Source: Pezicula radicicola
Taxonomy: Eukaryota > Ascomycota > Leotiomycetes > Helotiales > Dermateaceae
Assembly (NCBI GenBank): GCA_003008705.1
Contig: PDUO01000026.1
Coordinates: 1 to 64,000, forward strand
Length of the DNA stretch: 64,000 nt
Reading direction: 5' to 3'
Part shown: positions 11,301 to 20,600 of the stretch, in pieces
How the letters are laid out: every line of letters begins with the position of its first letter
Position numbering within the stretch: the stretch's first letter is position 1
Notes under the pieces: generated by a model
Databases searched by the model: none
Told to the model about the DNA's origin: nothing
Seen by the model: only the letters and a program-made list of their open reading frames with translations
Program-made: the position numbers and the translations under genes

Positions 11301-11803
11301 GCTATGGCGAGTTTCCCTTCGTTGGAATCGACAGGAGGCGGTCGCTTATCAACCCCTGGTGATGCTTGATGCCGGGCTCTTTTTGGCTGTCGGATTTGAG
11401 GACTCTCTCTTGACCCAGCTCTTTGAGGACGGTTCTCTGGGCTACGGCGTCTTGCATCTGGACTTTGCCTGCCTCTGGATGGGCTACGGCTACGGTCTGG
11501 CCGCTCGAAAGTATCTCTTGATCTAGCTCTTCGAGGGTAGTTATCTTGCCAATTGCCTCTTGAACGTTCAGCAGACCTGTCCCGAGAACTATCCGCCTGG
11601 TACCCATTCTCTCGTCGTCGTCCGTCTTGGTAAACACCATGGGGCCGGTAGAAGTCATTCGGAGGCAGAGGGGGAGAGATTTGTGGTTGGCGGCCAACAT
11701 TCTTGTATCCAGTGTTGTATCTCTTTAAGTTCCTCTTCTCCCTGTTTATCTCGGTCTTGGACTTCTCGGTCTTGGGCTTCTTGTTGTCCTGATTATCCGC
11801 CAT
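8363..11803 (-). CDS. Ulp1/C48-like cysteine protease with seven zinc-ribbon repeats
   Basis: The frame extends to 11836, but its first ATG is at 11803, giving 1146 aa from an uninterrupted ORF. Residues 1-150 are basic and rich in RS/SR dipeptides; 150-265 are disordered. Residues 265-490 look like a Ulp1/SENP (C48) protease: His about 381 in DHWVLLWID, Asp about 398 in TIYDSN, Gln about 439 and Cys about 446 in QYEDGWTCG. An acidic linker follows. Residues 604-889 hold seven CxxC-x(14)-CxxC repeats of 44 residues joined by APAPEGYRKC-like linkers. A C-terminal domain of about 250 residues is unrecognised. C48 enzymes remove SUMO or related modifiers; substrate and partners here are unknown. 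A candidate 49-nt leader intron (11875-11923) and a 112-bp repeat lie upstream, the latter shared with the helicase gene. Transposons also capture C48 domains, so a mobile origin is possible. Confidence 0.8.
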   Translation of the reverse strand: MADNQDNKKPKTEKSKTEINREKRNLKRYNTGYKNVGRQPQISPPLPPNDFYRPHGVYQDGRRRENGYQADSSRDRSAERSRGNWQDNYPRRARSRDTFERPDRSRSPSRGRQSPDARRRSPENRPQRAGSRESPQIRQPKRARHQASPGVDKRPPPVDSNEGKLAIAKPVEKSSLHVQPSPIATSDINQEALAQQCEPSKDLTTAQLPPVSTPAVTIESTQEPLAQTARESSTDLQITVERSQVQLPGPDNGTGMPTIPLNVQPERDIIVHEADGFDDPMYYIGIPSRDFVQRDLTFIELEGTTFRGEWLANQTMFAGMCMIMDKSLVLVNHKGDYGVCGPGFPIALLHEPEFKWPILARPKGLDAKKGSGWILHPRYDHWVLLWIDMVTGVPTIYDSNRHCQWQSINCAQEFLIQLNNVYGTQISIDVQWVHFRASQYEDGWTCGRAALIALGILLQEKRSPIQDDMESTLYAHKWAESFNMQLQEWLDVPLQLKYLEASDMTTEYYDGPAYKTLDDFDQDRVYLGPGGMRYREDYEQEIPLEDYTGEDFRYPDPSPTRSPSPLPAPSPKDSPNCVDQSDTGKDSRVSVDLPSSEQEQRRFCPSCGKIKLLPEFGIFKRCQSCRDTARSRKAKAAPAPEGHRKCATCRKDKLHLEFGRFKNCQSCRDGARSSLAKAAAAPAPEGYRRCYGGCHKNRLLSEFGRFKTCQYCRDAGRRKLAKTAAAPAPEGYRKCNNCWKDILLQELGTFLTCQTCRDAGKRIRAKAAAAPGPEGHRKCARCYKDILLQELGTFLTCQSCRDGLRISRVKVAPAPAPEGYRKCVTCLKDTLLQELGTFLTCQSCRDGLRISRVKVAPAPAPEGYRKCVTCLKDTLLQELGTFTTCQYCRGDTSIRKAIAAAESGLVIARGYPIQNPLPTEDGEGCSIIVCARHSRPEDNATIQGTKNGNTTVVQKFRVDFVRVPVVMEESIVWNGRSATAPFPTHGVANNVGVNPNFAEDTKFHTFMSALGALPGIMVIRGIDGASIDPGTWMFLNVQCPNITLAFTCEESFVRNRGGQAYFGRTNPFDRKLYSFLSLSALVAQIQRGVGDQTDPKSAWLLSEWALGRQYRRDIGTALSLGDPAAIRRAMAQFATLHTQGRHLLPR
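9137..9994 (-). repeat. Tandem 132-bp repeats encoding the zinc-ribbon array
   Basis: Seven in-frame units, mostly 132 bp (44 codons), encode the CxxC...CxxC modules of the protease gene. The phase marker GTTCTTGTAG recurs at 9169, 9301 and 9433, exactly 132 bp apart. The two units between 9169 and 9432 are almost identical in DNA sequence, while the units farther from the stop codon are more diverged. This points to recent unequal exchange or gene conversion within the array. Confidence 0.85.
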
Positions 11804-11874
11804 GATGCCGCAATTCGGAACGCAATTACTCTGCAATTTGGACTCAATTCGGACTCAATTGGTACGCAATTACC

Positions 11875-11923
11875 TAGAACTCAGTGCAACACAAATCAAT
11901 TGGAGCTGTAGCAGTCGACTTAC
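11875..11923 (-). other. Probable 5' leader intron of the protease gene
   Basis: On the minus strand a canonical donor CAG|GTAAGT starts at 11923 and an acceptor TTCTAG ends at 11875, 49 nt in all, with CTGAG as a possible branch site. It lies about 70 bp before the ATG at 11803. Splicing is inferred, not shown. Confidence 0.45.
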
Positions 11924-12056
11924 CTGAACACCACTCACTACTCAATAGGACTAACTCCGTCTTGAGCTTACAGCTGCACTGCATCCAGATAAATCTGGCG
12001 CAATCCAACGGATTATCTACCAAATTGCTTGCACAATATGGAAGAAGAGGGGGGTT

Positions 12057-12168
12057 TGAAGTCCGTTCGAGTGCACGATCGGTTTCCGTCCTTTTCTTTC
12101 TGGGAAAAACAGTTTAACTGTTCGAAGAATTGCGATTCTCCAAAGAAAGCCAAGGCAAAGAGAGAAGA
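12057..12168. repeat. 112-bp direct repeat, copy 1 (upstream of the protease gene)
   Basis: This 112-bp segment, from TGAAGTCCGTTCGAGTGC to AAAGAGAGAAGA, is identical base for base to 17921-18032. It contains an imperfect palindrome around AACAGTTTAACTGTT. It lies 254 bp upstream of the protease ATG on the side from which transcription would start. Weaker similarity (GCAATCCAACG) precedes both copies. Confidence 0.9.
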
Positions 12169-13717
12169 AGAGGATTCTCAAACCCGTCAAGCCTCAGTAT
12201 AGGCACCCTCGTTTAATCTTGCTAGTGCCCCACCCATCACTATCACCCCTCATTCTTCCTCCATGATTGAAACAGACAAATCCCAATACTCGTTGAGTCG
12301 TTGAATGTTCTTCTCTTTACTTTGCTTTGCTTTGCTCTGCTCTGCTCTGCTCTGCTCTGCTCTTATTTGCTTTGCTTGAGGCGTCATTGACTGAATGCCG
12401 CCCAAAACGTCCAAAGCCTTGTCGGTGGCTGTCTACCAAACATACTCTTCCTCCTTAATCCGACTGGCACTTGTCTTTGGAATATACATCCCAATGGCAC
12501 TGGCCTCTCGAGCGATGCACCGGCTATCCTTCCCAGTTGCGTTTTGAGTGGTTAACTGACTCCCATTGGCACTGGCTCATTGAGCGAAGTACCGGCCATC
12601 CTCTCATTTTGAGTCGACGACTGGACTCCAATTGGCTCCTTGAGTGATGCACCAGTCATCATCCCAATTGCAGTTTCGGTGGTTGACTGACTCCCATTGG
12701 CACGTTGAACTATCAACAGTATGTCCTCCCCAATTACCCTTTCGTACAAATGTATTGAGTGTTCCAGCAGCCATGGCTTATTAAATCAGAATGCTAACTT
12801 GGAATGTATAATAGAGCGATCAAAACTCTACCATCCTTCGAATATGTCCTATTAAGCCCTCGGCGCTTGCCTTCGGAAGTCCACAGATAGCTATGGTGGG
12901 ACACATGTATGGCCTTCTTGCAGATTTACAAGGAACTTGGAACTTGGGATTACTCGGACAACAAATGTTATACACTTTCTTATGCAGACATAAGATGACG
13001 GTTCTACATCCTGTGTTACGTTGTAACATATATAGAAGGAACTATCTTTGAATCAACTGTGCCGTCGGTTCTCCATACACCACCCACCCGGCTTGTACAT
13101 CCAGAGACACCGACACCACCACCAGCAGCTCCTTGCGCTTCCGGTTGCCTTCATATCCTTAAATGGCCAAAGATAATCTTGATGTATGGAGTGATTAGAC
13201 TCTGCGGTCTTCGGTGCCTCGTTGAGTCAGAGCCGGAGCTTTTGTTGACTTTGTCCATCATTGAACTTTCATGAGTGCCTTATGACTTCATTGCCTCTCA
13301 TGATACCACTCTGTTCATCATCCTTTCCTGGCCAGTTCATGTGTCCCCTCTATAAAATATATCGACTTGACAAATTCCTGGCGCATTGTGATATAATCAT
13401 CGTTATCTTGTAAACCGTGATGATCCTTGAGAATTGCCGCATCTTCGCCGTTTGGTAGAAACTATGCGGAATTGCTGACGCAAATTATTCTAATATGGTA
13501 GCACCACTTGATACACCGAGCCATCAAATCGATCTTTGCATTCTTCTTCACTCAGCCACCATTATATAAATTTTGGGAACATGTGTCGTCAAGATAAGCA
13601 TTTCAAACTAGGATCGGTTAGCAGGTTAGCAAACGCCGATGCGCACAGGAATAACGCCAAGCAAAAGGAATATTTTGACGGATTAGCATTCTTTCAGCTA
13701 CCCAACCCAACTATCAG
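12169..13717. other. Intergenic region with microsatellite and degenerate repeats
   Basis: A pentanucleotide run of CTTTG/CTCTG units lies at about 12318-12377. From about 12480 to 12720 a degenerate unit containing CCCATTGGCACTGGC and GCACCGG-CATC recurs three to four times. On the minus strand it reads as repeated peptides of the form GASLKEP / GTSLNEPVP / GASLERPVP, interrupted by stops. It may be the relic of a repeat-rich coding tail. The rest (12750-13717) holds only short frames I do not recognise. Confidence 0.5.
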
Positions 13718-16700
13718 CTAGGCCCCGCCACCAGCATTCTCCATCTCTATGTCTGCATTTATATCAAATTCATCATCACCAGTCGCTGTTGGTGCTGCTG
13801 GTGTAGCAAAAGGAAAAACATGCTGAAGCCCACCCGATGCCTGCTGTACTCGTACAGGCCTATCTTTATCTTGCCAAAAACATTTCAACTCCTCCGCACT
13901 CATCCCCTCCGTGCTTTCGACTCTCCAAATCTCGCATTGCCTGATCAATTTGTCGATTGTCAGAGAGATCCGTGGAGGGCGACTTTCCCTTGCCACTGCC
14001 TTTATGGCTTTTCGGCGCTCGTCCTCTTTCGCCCTGGCTTCATTGAGCAGCTTCATGAACCCCTTTTCCGCGGTTGTGAGTACCTCTTTCTTCGGGGTTT
14101 TAGATCCATCGACATATGCATCGCGGATGGCTTCTCCTGGTCCAAAATTCTTTCTTGTCTGCATGGGCACGGGTGACATTGGGCTAACCATCGACCAGAT
14201 GAGCTTGTTATCCAGCTCGGCTTTGTCTTTGGGCAATGTGAGTAGCCAATCTTCTGCAGGCACATCAAAGATATCCCCAGACTGCACAATATCCATGCAA
14301 TACATCGCGAACCTTTCGTATCTATTTTTAAGCTGCGGCATTTGTGTGCGCCAACAGTCCATATTGCCAACTAGTACGAGGGCGTGCCGAGGTCTGGAAA
14401 TGGCAACGTTCATGCGGTTCCATGTGCCGAGAAACCCGATTTCGGCTCCATTGTTCGAATTTGCTGCCGATAAACAGGTGATTACAATGTCTCCCTCTTC
14501 TCCTTGGAATGAATCGATAGTTCCAAGAAAGAATATGACATCGTGGATATCACGGATATCCATTTGTTCATGGAGCTCGAAAAGCTGCGCAGAGAAGGGT
14601 ACCTGTATAATGATTCTACCGGTATAATTGGGCTTGGCTTTTCGGAAGTCCGTAATAAAGTCCAGTATAACGTTAATGTTGGCATAGTTTACTGTGGACA
14701 AGGATCCTTCCGGTCTTCCAGATCGGCCGCGAACATTAAGGAAAATTCGCCGGGTTTCGTTGCTAAGGGTACCATCTAACTTTGGACGCCTGTATCCCTT
14801 GTATCGACTGTTGTTGAACCATTGAGCAAATTCGGCATAGGCAGGCTCGTCGCCGCTTCTATACGCCCAAAGGAGTCCTTTGTACAAGGACAGTTGTCCT
14901 ACTATTGGCGCGAGTTCCTTTGGAAGCCTATACGTCATTTGTAGCCTTTCGAAGTCGACGTCCATGCCCTCACAGCAGCGCTCAAATAACGAAACTTGGT
15001 TCTGAGCCCCAACAAACAAACTCCAGGATGAGGACTGTACAACTGGTTGAAGCTGTTTATGATCTCCTATAAGTAATGTCATCTTGGCATTGAAAGAGAG
15101 AGGAATCGCTTCACTCCACTCTTGGTCGAACCCAGCCTCGTCGATAATAACCATTCCGTCATCGCTAAGATGCTTGACAAAGTCAGGGCTGCTCTCTCTT
15201 AAGGTCTCTAGGTTATTGCAGGTTGAGATAACCATTGAAGAATTGTCAATAACCTCGCTGAAGCCCTTGAGTTTTTTCCAGAAGTCGATCCATTTTTTGT
15301 CGCCAATCTGTTTCTTGTCCGCAGTCATCCTAAGATAATTTTGGTGCCAGTCACCTAACCCGCTTCCTCCCTCAGCATATTTCCTCAAGCCAACTTGGAT
15401 GGCCTTGAAAAACCACTGGTACTTCTCGGTGTCGCGATACTCAGTAGTCTCATAGTTTGCCGTTCTACGTGCCTGGTTCAGGTATTGTCTTGCCATTGCC
15501 TTGGACTGCTTGGTTGTAGGTATTATTGTCATAGAGATCTTTTCTGTCAGGCTAGGATCGGCCTTCTTCTCTATTTGTGCGATTCGAGAAGCGAGTTTTC
15601 TCGCTACAGCGAACGTAGCGGCTTGTGAGGGGGCGCATACAACACATGGGGTATCGAGGAGATTTGCAATAGTTGCGACCCATGATATAACCTCAGATTT
15701 TCCTGTACCAGGTGGGCCTTGCAAAAACGTTAATCCATGTTGTGCAAAGAAAGGCAAATCCAATGCTTGCTTCTGCGTCATGTTTAAGCTGGATACGTCT
15801 ATCGCTGCTTGGAGCCGCTTTAGATCCTTGTAGTTCCACTTAAGCAGGAGCTTGGCCAGCTGGTCATTCGCAGGCAAACTGTCATATTGACGTCCGCGTC
15901 CCAGGAGATGCTCCGTAAGCCAACATCGGTCAAGTTTTCGAATTCTCTGGATAGCGTCGAAGGAGCGCCTGGCTGGTGTTTTATTAAACTCCGCGACGAG
16001 AATAACTTTCTTTTCCCCATCATCCGGAGTAAAAAGTGGGCCATTTATTTTTTTATCGGTGAACTGCAGTGCGAGCCCGACTCTTCTGCCTTGCATTATC
16101 TCGATTTTCTCCATTTTCAAGGCATATACAGGACGGTCTTGTCCTTCTGGCGCATCCATGTCCATATCTTCTGGAGCTAGCCACATCCAAAATATAGTCC
16201 CAACAGGTATCTTAGGATCTGTATAGTGGTCTGGGCAGTTGATCGACACCTTGAATATCCAGGTCCTTTCCTCGTGCTTAGCAACAGTAGCTTTATGGAC
16301 CCGCTTATTGTTGAAGACTTTCTGGAGGGCGTTTTGCTGGTACTTGACCTCGGAAATACAAGCAAGACTTAACATGGTGCACCACTCATCCAAGGACGTA
16401 AACCATCTTCTGTTGCAGAACTTCCCGTATTCCAGTTCGAAATCGTCGGTGTCATCTGGCTGGTTTTCCTTTTGCATCCAGTCACATATTGGTAGATCTA
16501 ACGCCCCATCGAAGTATAGTTGCAGGTTCGTCTTTTCATTACCATTCTCGTCGGATATCTTTTTAAATGGCTGGTGTACTGGGAAGATACCGTTCTTAAG
16601 TACTGAATCGAGCATTTGCATCCAATACGGGTCCCGTGCGTGTCGGTACCTGGCAATAATGCTCCGGATGATCGTACAACGGATTGGACTTCTGAGTTTT

Positions 16701-17359
16701 CGAACAAAATCACGCAGCTGATCATCCGCGTCCAACTCGTGATCTCTTCCGTCATTTCTCGCAACAAACACTTGAATGGGATCTTTCTCGTTGACTACAG
16801 TCTCAAAGCTTATAGTGCTCATACCCTTTGAGTGATCACCTGCCAATTGTTTCAGAATTTCGGCGTCCGGTGTTGGAATTGTCAATCTTTGGAGCAATTC
16901 AGCAACAGATGTCTCGGTAACTAAGCCATCCTCTATGAAATTGCGTTGGACAGTTTTTTCGGCGGATTTTTCGATAATCTCCATATGTTCCGAGCCGATA
17001 ATAATTTCATCCTGCAGCTTTGGAAATTGGGGCCGCGCTCTCTTGATCCGGAATGTAGGGTTGAAGCTGTCCGCTTGCAACAAGACTTTGTATCCCTTGC
17101 CCTCGTTATGATACCATTCCATCGAATTGGGCGTAGAGAGTATGATGGTACATTTCTCATCGTCGGGGCTATACGGAATATCCTTTCCTCTGGGTTTATT
17201 TTGAAGCCACAGAGTAAGCTCCTTTCTCCAATCTGACGCGATCTGCGCACTTGATCGCGAATCATTCTTCTGTCCCTTGACCGGCTTCTTTGATTGCTTA
17301 GTTTTCTCAACGCGGCCTTGTACTCCCTGGGCTCCTGGTTTTTGACTGTGAGGAGGCAT
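13718..17359 (-). CDS. Superfamily-1 helicase of the UPF1/ZNFX1 (AAA_11/AAA_12) type
   Basis: The ORF is uninterrupted, with an ATG at 17359 and 1213 aa. The N-terminal 500 residues are unrecognised and begin with a short basic, disordered tail. The helicase core shows motif Q/I MTQKQALDLP and GPPGTGKS (548-555), Walker B MVIIDEAG (736-743), motif III LLIGDHKQLQP (762-772), motif IV/V GTIDSFQGEEGDIVI (about 946-960) and motif VI NRMNVAISRPRHAL (981-994). This is a complete SF1B RNA/DNA helicase core as in Upf1, Mov10 and ZNFX1. No NF-X1 zinc fingers are present. Known relatives act in RNA decay or RNA silencing; the role here is not determinable. It shares strand, location, a leader-intron arrangement and a 112-bp upstream repeat with the C48 protease gene. 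All key motifs look intact. Confidence 0.85.
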   Translation of the reverse strand: MPPHSQKPGAQGVQGRVEKTKQSKKPVKGQKNDSRSSAQIASDWRKELTLWLQNKPRGKDIPYSPDDEKCTIILSTPNSMEWYHNEGKGYKVLLQADSFNPTFRIKRARPQFPKLQDEIIIGSEHMEIIEKSAEKTVQRNFIEDGLVTETSVAELLQRLTIPTPDAEILKQLAGDHSKGMSTISFETVVNEKDPIQVFVARNDGRDHELDADDQLRDFVRKLRSPIRCTIIRSIIARYRHARDPYWMQMLDSVLKNGIFPVHQPFKKISDENGNEKTNLQLYFDGALDLPICDWMQKENQPDDTDDFELEYGKFCNRRWFTSLDEWCTMLSLACISEVKYQQNALQKVFNNKRVHKATVAKHEERTWIFKVSINCPDHYTDPKIPVGTIFWMWLAPEDMDMDAPEGQDRPVYALKMEKIEIMQGRRVGLALQFTDKKINGPLFTPDDGEKKVILVAEFNKTPARRSFDAIQRIRKLDRCWLTEHLLGRGRQYDSLPANDQLAKLLLKWNYKDLKRLQAAIDVSSLNMTQKQALDLPFFAQHGLTFLQGPPGTGKSEVISWVATIANLLDTPCVVCAPSQAATFAVARKLASRIAQIEKKADPSLTEKISMTIIPTTKQSKAMARQYLNQARRTANYETTEYRDTEKYQWFFKAIQVGLRKYAEGGSGLGDWHQNYLRMTADKKQIGDKKWIDFWKKLKGFSEVIDNSSMVISTCNNLETLRESSPDFVKHLSDDGMVIIDEAGFDQEWSEAIPLSFNAKMTLLIGDHKQLQPVVQSSSWSLFVGAQNQVSLFERCCEGMDVDFERLQMTYRLPKELAPIVGQLSLYKGLLWAYRSGDEPAYAEFAQWFNNSRYKGYRRPKLDGTLSNETRRIFLNVRGRSGRPEGSLSTVNYANINVILDFITDFRKAKPNYTGRIIIQVPFSAQLFELHEQMDIRDIHDVIFFLGTIDSFQGEEGDIVITCLSAANSNNGAEIGFLGTWNRMNVAISRPRHALVLVGNMDCWRTQMPQLKNRYERFAMYCMDIVQSGDIFDVPAEDWLLTLPKDKAELDNKLIWSMVSPMSPVPMQTRKNFGPGEAIRDAYVDGSKTPKKEVLTTAEKGFMKLLNEARAKEDERRKAIKAVARESRPPRISLTIDKLIRQCEIWRVESTEGMSAEELKCFWQDKDRPVRVQQASGGLQHVFPFATPAAPTATGDDEFDINADIEMENAGGGA

Positions 17360-17371
17360 CTTGACGGCGTA

Positions 17372-17700
17372 GGTGAGTTGAGGGTTGATGATGGTCTACG
17401 CTTATGAGGGAATCTAAATCTCTTAATCAGATCGAGGATACCATTTGGATAATTAAGTTCAACTTACTGTGCGACCTCGTGGTGAACTTGAGGGTTTGAG
17501 GATGGTCCGCGCTGGTGATGGAATCTAAATCCCTTGGTCAGATCGAGGATACCATTTGGATGATGGAGTTCAACTTACTGTGCGACCCGTGGCGAACTTG
17601 AGGGTTTGAGGATGGTCCGCGCTGGTGAGGGAATCTAAATCCCTTGATCAGATTGAGAATGTTATTTGAAAGATGGAGTTGAACTTACTGTGCGATCTCG
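17372..17700 (-). repeat. Three tandem 111-bp leader units with splice-site motifs
   Basis: The marker GAATCTAAAT recurs at 17410, 17521 and 17631 in three tandem copies just upstream of the helicase ATG. On the minus strand each copy carries a canonical donor CACA|GTAAGTT and possible acceptors (GCGTAG|ACC in the ATG-proximal copy, CACCAG|CGCGG in the others). The array may therefore be a triplicated exon-intron unit of the 5' leader. Whether each copy is spliced cannot be seen from sequence alone. Confidence 0.7.
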
Positions 17701-17920
17701 ACCTGAATACGTGCGTCGACTGGTTCCGCCAGCTGGAGAATGAATGACCTCCCGCAATTCGTTCTAGATTCGGATTCGATTAGCCCAAATCAAGCCGCAA
17801 TCCAAGGCGATTCCAAGGGACTATATCCTGTTGGACGCAATCCAACGAGATGCTGTATGCTTCAACGAATGCAAGTCCGCGATAGCAACACCCAAGACCA
17901 TACGGTAATGGGGGAGAAAA

Positions 17921-18032
17921 TGAAGTCCGTTCGAGTGCACGATCGGTTTCCGTCCTTTTCTTTCTGGGAAAAACAGTTTAACTGTTCGAAGAATTGCGAT
18001 TCTCCAAAGAAAGCCAAGGCAAAGAGAGAAGA
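17921..18032. repeat. 112-bp direct repeat, copy 2 (upstream of the helicase gene)
   Basis: This segment is identical over all 112 bases to 12057-12168 and lies in the same orientation, 562 bp upstream of the helicase ATG. Sequence beyond either end diverges at once (CGAAGGTTTTGCG here, AGAGGATTCTC in the other copy). It may be a shared promoter module or the footprint of a segmental duplication. Confidence 0.9.
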
Positions 18033-20600
18033 CGAAGGTTTTGCGCGAAAAGTTGAGTATATAAAATTGCTCGGCTAGCCCCCACTAGCGTGTTTTCGGA
18101 GTTTTGGTAAAACTGAGACTGTGTGTGCTCAGGTATCATAAATATCATAAGTATATACCTACTCATATACTTCACTGGCCATCTACGCCAGATACCTTAT
18201 CTAGATACCTACCTCGAATATTCAGTCTCTACCACCACCCTCCTCCTTCGGAAGTGCTTTTAGGCTCCTTATAGCAATATGCCCTATTTCAGGCGCAACA
18301 AGTAGAATACTAAAGGTTCACCGCATTTTATTCTGTGTTCTGTGTCTACCTCTTGGCAAAGTTCAAGAACGATTTTTACAGCTTGTAACATTGCGTTTTT
18401 TTAGGTCTATACAACTTATATACAATCCTATGTACTACATTTGCGACTTGGCCATGCTGTCCAACAATAAGCCAAAATTACCAAACTGACCACTGCCTTA
18501 CCTGCCATATCTTTATCTACCTTATTAACGGTTGCCTGATTTCGACTGGGTGTTCAGGTCTACCTACCTACCTCTCAATTGCCAGTCTGTTCCAATATTT
18601 CGATAACTATTAACCACAACCTATTATTGATAACACTCACCCCTTACTGCTACTCTCTAATACTGTAAGATGTTGATATATAATACGTCTTGATTGAGTA
18701 AGCCCTTGCATACATATCGTGTTACTATTAGGGTCTTCTTGCTCGCCGACTCGCTTGTATGTTTGCTTGTGATTCAACACAAGTATACAACTGCAATAAA
18801 ATATATTAAAAACCAGCTATTAAATAACTATATGAATAGAAAATTAAGTATCTAGAAGTGACATATTATTATAACTGTTATTCGTATTAGGATTCCCAAA
18901 TTCCAGGTTGGGATTCCCAATCTTAGCGCCAAGCTAAGCATCAACTCTAATTTGACGACTCAGCAAATGGATATCAGGTTCCATACAATGTTTATCTGCC
19001 TACAATAGCAGAGAATCGACAGTAACAGCATCCTCGGAACACTCTGTGTTCTTTACGGCTACCTCTACTGGAATCGGCAGTAACAGCATCCTTGGAATAC
19101 TCTGTGTTCTTTACGGCTACGGCTACTCGATTCGGCAGTAACAGCATTCCTTGTGCTCTTTACGGCTACTCGAATCGGCAGTTACAGTATTCTTGGAACA
19201 CTCTGTGTTCTTTACGGCTACCTCTACTGGAATCGGCAGTAACAGCATCCTTGGAATACTCTGTGTTCTTTATGGCTACTCGAATCAGCAGTAACAACAT
19301 CGTTGGAATACTCTGTGTTCTTTACGGCTACCTCTACTCGATTCGGCAGTAACAGTATACTTAGAACACCTTGTGTTCTTTACGGCTACATACTTTCCCT
19401 CATTGTATTCGAATCGCCAGCAACTCGCCAACTTCCTCGATCTATATATATATTCAAGAAGTGTTATAATGCCGGGTTTCCTGTTCTCTCCAGCGACTTC
19501 GCTGTGCTACCCAAACCAACCTCAACCCAGCAGTTCGTGCTAACAGATAACAGATTCTGACAGCAAAAAAACTGAGCCCTTATATATGTGTGTGTGTGTG
19601 TATTGCAGAACGGACAGCAATAATGAAATCGAAAATAAAGACTCTTCGCCGTCATTCTTTCGACAGACTTGTCAGTATCATGGGATTATTCCGCATTCTA
19701 CTATACTCGCTGGCTTGGTAGGATCGCAACTGTTATATCAAGCTGTTTGCTAACATAATAGTAGCCACAGACACAGATTGCACTTCCAATGCAAGAGATG
19801 CCATAAATGACCTGGTGGATATCTTGCGGTTCATGGTGCCAGACAAAGAGACAGACAGACAGAAGGAACTATATTCTGTATGTCAACTCCTGCCTATAGC
19901 TTAACATTCAAATCCCCTCTCGATACTCGCCAACTATTATCGCACTATCGGCAACTTTGCCATCTCAACAATAGGCAGCTTGCCCACGGTCAACACATAT
20001 CATAAGAGGTGCTCAGAGCCTTTACTCTTGGATGCAGAATATCTCGAGGTCTCGAGATATGCGAATTTCGGTCCTTCTTTTTTCCGCGAAAGCGAAGCGC
20101 CATTGTGATGCGCTGTGATGATAATCCGATGAACTCGATTGTCTCATGAATACTGCTATTCAAGAGATTTGCTCTGCACTGGGTTACTTCGCAGCTCTCG
20201 GTGTTGCATTCATGCCATCCAATAAGAAGCCCATGAGAAGAAAACCGCTATTGTCGAAACTCAATCTGGAAAAGAAACCCGCGTAGACAACCACCCTTTC
20301 ACCATTCACCCATTCACGGATTGATCGAAGGAAAGCAGCTGCTGACACACTCAAGATTGTCACCATGTCACCATGGTCGCTATTGCAGAGGAGACAGCTG
20401 TTGCTGTTGTACAAGTACCACATGACAAACTAATCGTCTGGTCAGTATCAGTAATCTTGTTCCTCGAAATGGCCTGCAACCTAGTCAAGATATGCCAAGT
20501 CTTGTGCTAAGAATAAGGTTAGTGAGTCAGTGGATAGGTCTTCTCCCAACGTTATCCCTCTTGGGATAGACTTACTTTAGCAACTCCTAACCATCTCAAG
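18033..20600. other. Gene-free accessory DNA
   Basis: No coding region could be supported. Apart from the minisatellite at 19013-19390, the stretch has a short GT microsatellite at about 19586-19600 and a perfect 10+2+10 inverted repeat at 20039-20060. The remainder is low-complexity or unrecognised sequence. Confidence 0.5.
19013..19390. repeat. Minisatellite, seven copies of a 43-58 bp unit
   Basis: The unit has the form GAATCGGCAGTAACAGCATC, then CTTGGAATACTCTGTG and TTCTTTACGGCTACCTCTAC. Seven diverged copies follow one another, differing by substitutions and by loss of the CTCTAC or TACTCTG parts, so unit length varies between about 43 and 58 bp. The reading frame is not conserved between units, so this is probably non-coding. 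Confidence 0.85.

Noticed and set aside
12410..12550. Plus-strand frame starting MPPKTSKALS, like the start of fungal Psq/DDE transposases
   Set aside because: Only about ten residues match, then the frame is hydrophobic noise to a nearby stop.
12057..18032. The 112-bp direct repeats as LTRs of an element carrying the helicase
   Set aside because: No TG...CA termini, no target duplication, no primer-binding site and no reverse transcriptase or integrase between them.
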